Shown here piece after piece: positions 35,901-45,182 of a stretch of 64,000 bases of DNA (position 1 is its first letter; every line of letters begins with the position of its first letter). The notes beneath the pieces are model-generated. The model searched no databases and was not told where the DNA came from. It saw only the letters and a list, made by a program, of their open reading frames with translations. This DNA comes from Blasia pusilla. Taxonomy: Eukaryota; Marchantiophyta; Marchantiopsida; Blasiales. A program made the translations under genes and the position numbers. The stretch lies in assembly GCA_050084515.1 (NCBI GenBank), contig CM114274.1, positions 2,108,001 to 2,172,000 of the forward strand, read 5' to 3'.

Positions 35901-36300
35901 GTCTTATGACTTCGGCTCCTTCAGCACTGATCAACTGTTTCAAAATTCCCAGTGTCCTCCAGTCGCTCCAATTTCTCGAACTTCTAAGTGTTTTGCGATT
36001 CTTCCGAGAATAACTACAGCTGTTTCCGTATACATGGTGGAGGGAGAATCGACCAATTCCAGCTGACACATTCGGGATTCCAGAGAAACGTCGTGCCTTG
36101 TCGATTGGGATTTGGTGATGCAAAAGGCGATCGAGTCGAGCGTTGGGCTCTCCACGGCCGCGTGACGAATGAACATTAGGTGAAGAAAGACACACTACAG
36201 GCGAGAGGGCTTGCGCACCTGTAGGCAAGGTATACGGCTGCACTAATAGGCTTGTTCTTCCTACCATGAACTGAAAAGCATTTGGGACCCAGTTAAGCAT
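32982..36300 (-). CDS. Extended-SDR / YeeZ-like Rossmann-fold NAD(P)-binding protein, eight exons
   Basis: The only convincing cellular gene. Exon 1 (36300 to about 35735) starts at ATG 36298-36300 with a Ser/Arg-rich leader that looks like a chloroplast transit peptide, then the nucleotide-binding loop LFVFGFGYTSCALASYL. Other exons with GT-AG borders are 35339-35235 (AGTCRS..GFHTFLFN), 35004-34923 (QQATHWLTSVPPVGDFD), 34801-34720 (VVWIGYLSST), 34464-34425 (VYGDWQGDWVDE), 34303-34169 (VHIFRLGGIYGPGR), 33788-33651 (SALDT, TSRIHVADICQVIYASM) and 33279-32982 (RIYNVVDDDPTPRNEV). Exons 2-8 join in frame and have no stops. The exon 1/2 junction is one base out with canonical sites, so its border is uncertain. 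Substrate unknown; an epimerase-like plastid enzyme is likely. Confidence 0.88.
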
Positions 36301-36478
36301 GCCTGCGAGCTTGAAATCACGAAGAGCAGAAGGAGAAAGAATATGAACCTGATTTCCTGTCAGTACGACGCCTGAAAACAGGAAGGGGAAGAGGGATGAC
36401 AATTGCGCAGCAGGTACATCAAGAAAAAAAGGCAGGAAGGAAAGGGATGCGAGCGTCGAGTGCTTGAGGGAACCTTAA

Positions 36479-36700
36479 TCAGCCTTCCCTTAACAACCAC
36501 TTAGCGTTCGATGAGAACATCTCCTTGAAGTTCATCGGGCAAGGATGTAAGACTATGGAGATGAGCAGCGAGGCAACCGACAGAAACCAGTTACAAAGAA
36601 CTTGAAAAACAAGTGATACAGACATCAAGAACAAAACGCTGAAGAAGCAGTACATAATTGGCCCAAGAAGGGCCAGATACAAAAGGAAAAGCGACATCAT
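36479..36700 (-). CDS. Short hydrophobic ORF upstream of the Rossmann gene (doubtful)
   Basis: A 73-residue frame from ATG 36698-36700 with two or three hydrophobic stretches (MSLFLLYLALLGPIMYCFF, FQVLCNWFLSVASLLISIV). Not recognised. It lies 180 bp upstream of the Rossmann start on the same strand, so it could equally be 5' untranslated sequence. No supporting domain. Confidence 0.2.
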   Translation of the reverse strand: MMSLFLLYLALLGPIMYCFFSVLFLMSVSLVFQVLCNWFLSVASLLISIVLHPCPMNFKEMFSSNAKWLLREG

Positions 36701-36739
36701 GTCGAACACGATCCCAGCAATGATCTTCCCCCCTCTCAC

Positions 36740-38051
36740 TCAACCCCGATATCTACAACCCCCTCCACCCTCACGTCTCAAACTTGCTGCTCACAACATA
36801 CAGCGCATGTATACACATGAGGGCAGGAATCACAGATCACGATCACACTCTCCCAATAACTGAGCACGTCACCAATCTATCTCAGAACACCGCTCTCTCA
36901 TTCTTCTTCCAAGTCACTCCACTATCCAGTACCCACGCTCCAGGCCCAAACGTTACACAGGTTCCACATCGACAGATCCTCCGGTCTTCCACTCTCTCCA
37001 ATAAAACCAGAACTCCCTACTCCCGGCGTCAGGAATGACCCGCTCTGCTGTTTGCAAATTCTCCCCATCCCCTCCGACAACTAAGCCAGACGCCCCTTTC
37101 GACGCTCTTTCGCCTCCGGATCTTCGCTTCCCACCATCGCAACCGGCGCCCTGCCAACGGACTCTCACTGCCGATTAAGCGACCGGTGAGATACCCGTGC
37201 ATCCCGACGAATTACAGTACATGTGAAATAAAAATATATATATATATATGTAGAAAAAGGATGAGAAACCCTCACATGCATACCCGTGACATCTTTCCCG
37301 TGTTCACGGGAAATGTTAAATTTTCTGTGTTTTCAAGGTATGTCACGGACTTATAATACTTCTTATAATTAGTTTTTTAATTTTAATTGTCATTATAAAT
37401 TAATTTTAAATGATCGTGATGCAAAAGGGAATAATCTCATTAACTGAAAGGAGAGGAGAAGAATCTGTAATTTTAGGCATTCTCCAATAATAATATAAAT
37501 TCATATAATAATAATTCTATTTTGGGCATCCACTAATGAGCAAATGTATATTCTGATTTTTATCAAAACCCATGTAATTTGTATGTGGAGAATTATATAT
37601 GCAAGGAATCCATTAATTTAAAAGGTATCCACATTCTCTCATATATATAAGTGGAGAATGAACGGCCACATATGATGTGATTAGAGAGGCAGTAGCATTG
37701 GTGATTCTTATTACAAGATGCGCTTTTGGATGAGAGCAATTACATATCCTACCTTCAACTATACAAGCAACCTCTCATCGAAGAGTTGATCTTGTTGTGT
37801 CTCCAAATGAATATTTGTTGATAATACTTGATATGGCGGTTGTTGATCCAACACGGGTTGACTTCGTGTGTCGAGCAATACATACTAAAGGTTTTGCGAC
37901 CAAAGCCAAAAAAAAAAAAAAACCAAGGGCATGCACTTGATGGAATTCTTCTTTTTGAGTGGAAGTTTTTGGGTACTTACATGTGTCTTTTGATATTTTC
38001 CTGAAAACAAATGTTCAAGAATCATCACCTTATCCGATTATCCCTTCTTGT

Positions 38052-38121
<70 letters not shown>

Positions 38122-39810
38122 TTGTACATATTTTCAGAAATTCCTAACCATGTGCATAAGCTTTGGCATTGATATATCGAGCGGAAGTAGTTGGGCGTTG
38201 CTCGCCTCATTATCCATTCAGGTCTAACCAACCAATAGTGTTCTTGTCAAAATTGTTCCAAGTTATTAATTGTGTAGCTCATTGAGTTGGTGTTTGTGTT
38301 GGTTTGTTCATTTTTTGTATTCCACTCTACATTTCTTGACTCCTTACCTTCTTGGAATGTTATTACATGTCTTTGTCCTCTTTTGAGGTTTGTTATTATA
38401 ATAAAGTAGATACATTTGATTTGGTTTCAAAAAATATTCCTCCGTTAACAATATATACTAGTAACGTCATAAAGTTCATCTTGTACTTCCCCTAGCTTTA
38501 CCTTGAAGTACTCCCAACCTTGAGGTTTGCAAGCGGAAGACTTAGATTGAGTTCCGAAGACTCAACCCATTGCAATCCATAGTGTTAGGATTTCACATAA
38601 AATTGTCTGTCATTTTCTTTCAGTTTTTAACCATGGTTAGTTCTGCAAACTATGGTTGGAAGTTTATCGTGGTTACAAGTCTCAGTTAGATTACTAGTTA
38701 CCTCTGAAACTATTCTTGTTAGTTTTGGTTATGTTAGATTGTGCATATGGTGTGTTGGCCTACCCCTGTTGTGTTGTCCTGCTCAGAATATGTTGGCCTA
38801 TTCCTGGTGTGCTGGCCTGCTCTTGTTGTGGTGGCCCTTCCACCTTGCCTTACCATGTAGTGGTCCCTTATGTTGGTCCCTTCTAGAAAACTATACAACT
38901 CCCACTCTCTTTCCTACTTCTTTGATTCACTTCTACTACTGCCCTCTAAGGCTCTGTGTTTTGAGATTAGCTCCTACATACCTGAACCTTTGCTCGTGCC
39001 TTGATCAACTAAGAAGGAATGTGCATTGGTGTGGAGAATGCTCCAAGAACCAATTTAGGACATACTCCTGCATCTTGGTTTCAACCATCTCTCTTTAGTT
39101 CTTGCGTATTCTAATAAGATGTTGCTTTGCCAAGCACCCAATTCTCAATAGAAGTTGCAGACTAGTTTTGCATGTAACCCATTTCAGATTTGCTCTTTCA
39201 GATTTGTAAGTGATTACCCTCATGTACATGGTTCAGTGGAAGATCATGTTGGGATCTACTATCTTTCTGTGCTTTTAAAGTTTTAAAAGTAAGATCTGAG
39301 AAAAGTGGAATTCTGATTTCAATACATAGGTCTTGAGAAGCGGCTGAGCATTGATCGGGTATAGTCTCCCCATGTGTATAAAGTCTCCCTATGTGTGTAA
39401 AGTCTCCCTATGAAGCATCTTTCCCAAGCCTCGACCAATCTCTCCAAGTTGCTTACCTAAACTCGAGCACATGGGTTAATTCCTCAAGGTGCATCCCCAA
39501 ACTCAAACCTAAAACATATCCAAACATGCATCACCATTAGTTCTTGGTTCAAGGTCTAGAGCACGTAGAGAGGGAGAGTGCCCCCCTCCCCCCTATGGGT
39601 ACTTCTTGGGTTGTCTAGAGGAGGTGCGGTAAGAGGAGAGGAAGAGAGGAAGAGAGGAGAGAGGAAACTACCTTCAACCGAAATAGATACTTTTTTTTAA
39701 AGAGAGTTTCCGTTGGGTTGAAGAGAGGAGACTTTTTGTGTGAATTTTTTCGCACTTTTTTGCTCAGTTATTAAGTAGTCCCACCGTTTTTCTTTCCTCT
39801 TCCATATTCT
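36740..39810. other. Intergenic region with CT microsatellite
   Basis: No gene supported. 36740-37170 is CG-richer and probably the promoter side of the Rossmann gene. 37200-37680 is strongly AT-rich, with an (AT) run near 37232-37249. A (CT)n tract of about 66 bp lies at 38053-38119. A 20-bp motif (GTCTCCCTATGTGTGTAAA type) is tandemly repeated three times at 39364-39413. Purine-rich GAGAGGAAGAGAGG runs at 39634-39665 precede the palindrome-bearing element. Confidence 0.55.
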
Positions 39811-39838
39811 GGCAACCCCTCTGAATCCGGCGAGTTGC
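39811..39838. repeat. Single degenerate palindrome 3' of the transposase gene
   Basis: GGCAACCCCTCTGAATCCGG followed by CGAGTTGC: the same unit as the clusters, with mutated arms, about 180 bp beyond the stop codon of the minus-strand transposase. Confidence 0.7.
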
Positions 39839-40016
39839 AAATTGCACAAAATTTAGAAAACTGAAAAATCAGTGGAATCATAAGTGTGGAACCAAACACT
39901 TTTTCCATCCAAGGTCTAGAAAAAATCTATCATTTGCCCTAGGTTGAATAGAGTTCAAGCTCAAAGTGAAGGTTCTGGAAAAATGAAAGTACAATCTAAA
40001 ACCTCATTTTGCATCC

Positions 40017-43000
40017 TCAAAGTGGTTTGTTTAAAATACTTCGCACTTCTTTGAGGGACAGAATTGGTTGGTGGATTCCTACTCCTACCTCCGACTCTCT
40101 TAAAACTACCAGCAACACATAGTACATGTGCTTACAAGGAAAATACCTTTTGCCACTTGTCTCTCTTTGGACAAAGTCATCACATGAACATGTGGGAAAG
40201 CAACAGATGTGCACCACATACACCCCTGTGACACTTGAATTTACAGTGTTGTTCCTGACCCAATACATCCTTCCTATTCCATTGCCACTCAGGGCATCTT
40301 TCGTGGCGATGATCTCCGGGTACATGTTGACATCAATCTTGGGTTGAATACAAAATGCGAAGGTCTTTGTAATGCGAACATGCTCCGAACTTCCTCCGTC
40401 TACGAGTCTAAAACCGGCACTTGTAAGATTGTCCACTTTGTCTTGAGTGTAGTTCGTACCTGCGGCGATGGGCCAAATCGTGGGGGTATTCCCCAGAGCT
40501 CCAATGGCAGCCGGATAAGACTTTCGGAAAGCGCAAGATTCATTTGGGCAGAAGAAGTACTTCAATTGATCCCCAGTCTTCGTGAAACGATCAAAGGTTT
40601 TGAGTCCCCAAAACCTAGGCAGTGGTCGTCAAGTTCTTGTACAATTCTTATTTAGGAAAGTGCCGCACGCTCTCCTAATGCCATCAGATCCTGCCCTGCA
40701 TGTGGGTCCATGTCCTGGGTTGCTCCGAGATATATGCCACCGTTTTAGGTTGCAATCCACCTCCATTACCGGAATCCCATATTGTTGAACCACCCCACCG
40801 ACCGGATGTTGCGAACTTCCAGCAACGAAGGGCTTTTGAAATAAAACATTCACTAATTTTGGAAAAGTTACTCCATCACGGATTTGGGAGCGGTATGAGG
40901 TCCCCGAATACCTGGGCGGCATAATTTCCTCATCCAAATCAATAACCGGATTCGTTCCTCGATGCTGCCTCTTCACTTGCCTGAAGTCAAGATACTTATC
41001 TGGTCTCCACGAGTCTCGCTCGGACTGCTCTACCACCATCTGTATGGCACGTCTTGAAACCCGCCCACGAATATTCCTACCAATGTGTACGTCTTGCTCG
41101 AGGGGAGTTCCTGGTACGCACCCGTTGAAGGCTTCCACATAGAGTTTTTCATCACCAGATCTCACAGCCGCCCTGACATAGAGCTCGTAGATCGAAGGCC
41201 CCCTTCCTTTTGTTATGCCTTTTGTGAGGAAGATATGGGATGCTGCACACTGTAGCATTGCTCTTGCCTGGTCTTGTTGGCATGCCTCCATAAGTGAAAT
41301 TCGTTGGCATGCTTGTGACAACCTCCACGAGGAATGAACAATATATGCTCCACTTGTGTTGGGGCAGAGGGCATTTTCATGAATGTTCAATCCCTGCAAC
41401 GACGGCAATGTTAGAAGGGAACGAAAATAGCTCAAAAGTCAAAGAAATAAGCTACCTGTCGGAACCGGACGGGTTGCAAGGCCGAGGCATCCCATGAACG
41501 ACTCTGCAATGCGTCGGGTCCCGACATGTTGCAACACCCAGGAAAAAACACCTACTGCAACCCGTCCGATTCCGACGGGTTGCAAGAACCTTTGGCCACT
41601 CCGGGCTAGAAGATCCAAGTGCAAGTCATCCGAAACCCATCCGGGTCGAACTATTTGCAGGCCTTGTATACATGCGACTTGCATACTTGTATACGGGTTG
41701 CACCAAAATTTTGGATGCAACCCGACGGTTTCCGACTGGTAGCACACTCATGCAACCCGTCCGTTTCGGACGGGTTGCACACTCGGGCAACCCGTCGCAT
41801 CCGAAAAATTGCTTGATTTCTTCGGTTTGAAATCCCTATAGTTCCCACGCTTCTCAACTTGAGCTGCAACTTTTCAAACAATTCTCAGCGTGAGCTTGAC
41901 AAGACGAAATAGTGAACTCACCTGCCGCATGAAGTTTCCCCATTGTCTCATACGTACAGTCCACCAACTCAGCCAAGAGCACAACTCTTTGTACTTCTCC
42001 TCAATTGCATGCTTCCTCCACCACCCATGAAGTTCTTCTTGGCATTCCATGGCCTGTTTCAAGGTTTTGTTGTCCTTACAGCGTTGGAGTAGAGTCACAT
42101 GCTCAGTCCTCTTATTCTCCTTGATGCAAGATTTGGTGTACCGGGTCACAGACTGTTGCCAATGGAAAGCATCCGACCTTTCCCTCTCCGGTTGAACCTC
42201 TCCACCCCCGGACACTTCCCTGATATCAATCCACCCAAGTTGTGCATTGTCCGCCATGAACCCATAAATTTCCGGAGGTGGCCTTTTGTTTTCCTTCACC
42301 ACCTCCAATAAGAGTAACCAGCGCATCTTCAAACTGCCAACGTCTTCTGCTTTTACTTCACAGACAAATATAGTTTTGAGTCCCTTCTCCACATGGTCAT
42401 AAACGTGAGCATCCATCGTCAACCATCCGTTCAGCACTTTGTAGCAAATATCAAAGCTTAGCTAGCTGCCGTAAAGATCTTCCCCTTCCCTCATTCGATC
42501 TATAAGATCGAGGCCACTCAACGGACCTGTGGTTGACATTTTGAAGACATAGGCCCTAGATACCTCGCCTCCCTGGCCCATGAACTGCCATCTCTGAAAG
42601 AATGGAAATCTCGAGTTGGCCTTGATTCTGGCAATGGCATCCATTTCGGAATTTGACGCATCAAATTCCGGAAGCATTCAGGATCAGCGAGAAATGCGAG
42701 ATTTTCCCATAATTGTTTCTCCTCAGCAGCCGTGATCTCGCCCTATCCAGGGATTCCAAGCAATTGTTCACAAATTTGTGATGTTGTTGTGAGCTTGATC
42801 ACTCGGGGCTTTGAACTTGGAAAGTTTCTGTAGACCTCGGAAACTTTCTTCGCCACATCCTCCTTGATGTGTCTCTGAATTGCATCGGTCACAGGATGAG
42901 TGTGGGAGCCAACATGAACTGCCAACCTTGTGTACTCTGACGTGGAGCCCAAGTCGTGGATAATGAAAAATATGTATGCAGGATACGCTCCAACGCAGAA

Positions 43001-43674
43001 GGGGGATGCCTGACAATGAGGACATCGATGGCCTCCCGGCAATGTGGTGGCACCGACCTCATATGGAGTTTCTGCATTCTTGGGGGGGAATTGCGACGTA
43101 TTGACTGGCCCGTTGCGCTCTAGATACGGGCATGCTGGACTTCTACACTCCAAGGCTCCAACGCATTGGCGGCGGGAGACAATCCAAGGACCATCTGGAA
43201 TTGAAGCACTAGTCCGTTGAAGCCTGCACCATCGATGACAATCAGACTTTCTGTCCATACCCTTCAAGCGTCCTCCATCTTTCTTTTGAGCAGGAGCAGC
43301 AAGTGGAGGCAACTCAAAAATGCAATTACCATCGTACATGGCGGTGCACTAGGAAATTCTCGACCGTCTACTTGGGAAACAGAGGAATTCAGGGGCAAGC
43401 CGTAAACTCTGTATTGACCATTTGCTAGAGGTAGAAGATTTCATACTTTACGGTGTGCAATCACTGGTTGGATTGTCTCACCTATAATGTCCTCCGAACC
43501 GTCCACCCTAACATCCTTGGATACAAAGATGGTTCCAATTTGGAGAAGAAATCGAACTGAGAGAAAATTTTCATCCACTCCTATGAAAGACTCACGAGCT
43601 TGCGGTCGAACAATTTCTGGTTGAGGAAGGGCCGCTAGATGACTACCACAAGTGAGCTTCACATAATTATCCAT
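40017..43674 (-). pseudogene. MULE-like transposase with SWIM zinc finger, one palindrome-bearing intron
   Basis: Reads right to left from ATG 43672-43674. An N-terminal zinc-binding region (ECRSPACPYLERNG, CPHCQASPFC, VGSHTHPV) is followed by the transposase core (ICYKVLNGWLTMDAHVYDH, MRWLLLLEV, YGFMADNAQLGW, RSDAFHWQQSVTRYTKS, WLSWWTVRMRQWGNFMRQ). An intron follows (41921-41394, donor CAG/GTGAGT, acceptor TTGCAG/GG, phase 0). Exon 2 ends in a SWIM finger, CSCDDF...YFPCKHMYYVLL (CxC...CxH), at 40230-40120, with stop at 40017. Damage: frameshifts near 43400 and 42660, and stops including TAG near 42459 and TGA near 40626. SWIM plus this core is typical of plant MULE transposases and their domesticated relatives. 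Confidence 0.78.
41394..41921 (-). other. Transposase intron containing palindromes
   Basis: 528-bp GT-AG intron that keeps the reading frame. It holds about seven palindrome units: 41458-41480, 41510-41533, 41557-41584 (near-perfect), about 41635, 41719-41740, 41752-41779 (near-perfect) and 41788-41815. The flanking exons hold none. Confidence 0.82.
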
Positions 43675-43735
43675 TCCCAGAAGATTCCAGCGGGAGGAGA
43701 CACAGAATTGGTATGAGAATGAGAATGAGAATTTT

Positions 43736-43744
43736 TAATTTATA
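43736..43744 (-). promoter_or_regulatory. TATA box of the transposase gene
   Basis: TATAAATTA on the minus strand, about 62 bp upstream of the transposase ATG, leaving room for a short leader. Position and sequence fit a plant core promoter. Confidence 0.6.
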
Positions 43745-43837
43745 GTGAATAGGGACTCAGATTCTCCTGACAGAATTTGACTGACAAGATGAAGTTTGGT
43801 AGTTGAAAATGTCTGACACAATGGATTCAATTTTGTT

Positions 43838-44812
43838 GCAACCTGTCGGAGTCAGGTGGGTTGCAGAATTTGGGAATCAGAGACGTTAGTTTCGAAGCAT
43901 GCACTTCTTTTTGTTGGAACCCGTCGGAGTCCGTTGGGTTGGTATCCCCTTCTTGCCGACCAAAGGTTTTTTGAGTCGATTTTGCTAGCATCAAACACAA
44001 GATATCACTTGCGTATGCTAAGGCAACCAATCATTGGGGAATTTTGCGGGATTGTCCAACTCAAGGTAGATCTTGTGACCCGTCAGATTGCAATGGTTTG
44101 CCTCGGAACTATGCGTTGTCGCATTGTTACCCGAGGGATAGAAAAGCGTGCAACCTGTCGATAACCGACGGGGAACCGTGGTACCTTGCCTATTAACCCA
44201 AGATAAGCAAAGCGTGCAACCGGTTGGCTTTGGACGGGTTGCACGCTTCTGCCTCACCTTGTAACGCTAACATGAAGGAAGCGTGCAACCCGTCGATCTC
44301 TGACGAGTTGCGCGGATGCCGCGCCTTCTTGCCCAAAGACGGCGGGGGCGCGCAACCCGTCGGCCTCAGACGGGTTGCGCAATTGCCTCACCTTGTTACA
44401 CTTACATTAAGGAAGCGTGCAACCCGTCGGTTTCCAACGAGTTGCGCGGGCCACACCTTCTTGCCCAAAGACGACAGAGGCGCGCAACCCGTCGACCTAA
44501 GACGGGTTGCGCAAGTGCCTTGCCTTGTAACGCTTACATGAAGGAAGCGTGCAACTTGTCGGCCTTGTTATCCCAAGATGAGGGAAGCGTGCAACCCACC
44601 GGAATCCGATGGGTTGCGCGGGTACCTCGCGTTCTTGTCCGAAGACGGCATAGGCGCGCAACCTGTCGGTCTCCGACGGGTTGCGCGGGTACCTCGTGTT
44701 CTTGTCCAAAGATGACGGAGGCGCGCAACCTGTCGGGGTCCGACGGGTTGCCACGAGGACGGATGCCTTGAATCCTCGGGAAGCGTGCAACATGTCGAAG
44801 TCGTCGGGTTGG
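43838..44812. repeat. Palindrome array in the divergent intergenic region
   Basis: About 14 units of the palindrome. The stretch 44284-44750 is a quasi-tandem array with a period near 66 bp (units start at 44284, 44352, 44418, 44483, about 44550, 44590, 44657 and 44724), with linkers containing TTCTTGCCCAAAGACGGC or CTTGTAACGCTTACATGAAG. It lies between the TATA boxes of the two divergent genes. Several frames stay open through it only because the repeat lacks stop codons. Confidence 0.92.
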
Positions 44813-44901
44813 TTTTTTTCACGACCAGACTTCCATAACCGCCAGTACGTCGCCGTCGGAAGGACGATGCGACCCAACGGTCAGCCCAACGGCTCGAAAA
44901 G

Positions 44902-44910
44902 TATAAATAG
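44902..44910 (+). promoter_or_regulatory. TATA box of the ParB-like gene
   Basis: TATAAATAG, 281 bp before the ATG at 45183 and just after the palindrome array. It is the mirror of the minus-strand TATA at 43736-43744, so the array would sit between two divergent core promoters. Confidence 0.65.
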
Positions 44911-45182
44911 GGGAAAGTTCGCTCATTTCCGGTTTTTCGTTTCGCGATCTCAATTGCTCTTCCGTGCAGCAGCTGACCAGATACCAAGGGGCGCTTTACA
45001 CGGCGACTCATCGCGAGACAATTCGAGCGAACGATCGCCAGACAATTCGAGCTACTCATCAAGGCGAGTCATCGCCATATCAGCAAGCCAACTCATCGCG
45101 ACATCAGCAAGGCGATTCCTCGAGCCGATACATCGTGCATAGAGAGAAATTTCCTTGTCCATAGGAGGCATTTTCGGGAACA

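Noticed and set aside
39540-39720. Terminal inverted repeat of the divergent element with 10500-10565
   Set aside because: The resemblance is limited to purine/pyrimidine-rich runs and a T-tract; too low in complexity to call a terminal repeat.
43838-44812. CRISPR-like array
   Set aside because: The repeats are palindromic and imperfect, the linkers are themselves repeated rather than unique spacers, there is no cas gene, and the setting is a eukaryotic nuclear genome.
44224-45142. Several open frames of 100-165 codons on both strands over the palindrome array
   Set aside because: They are produced by a stop-free 66-bp repeat read in many frames; the peptides are repeats of the palindrome, and the + gene starts later at 45183.
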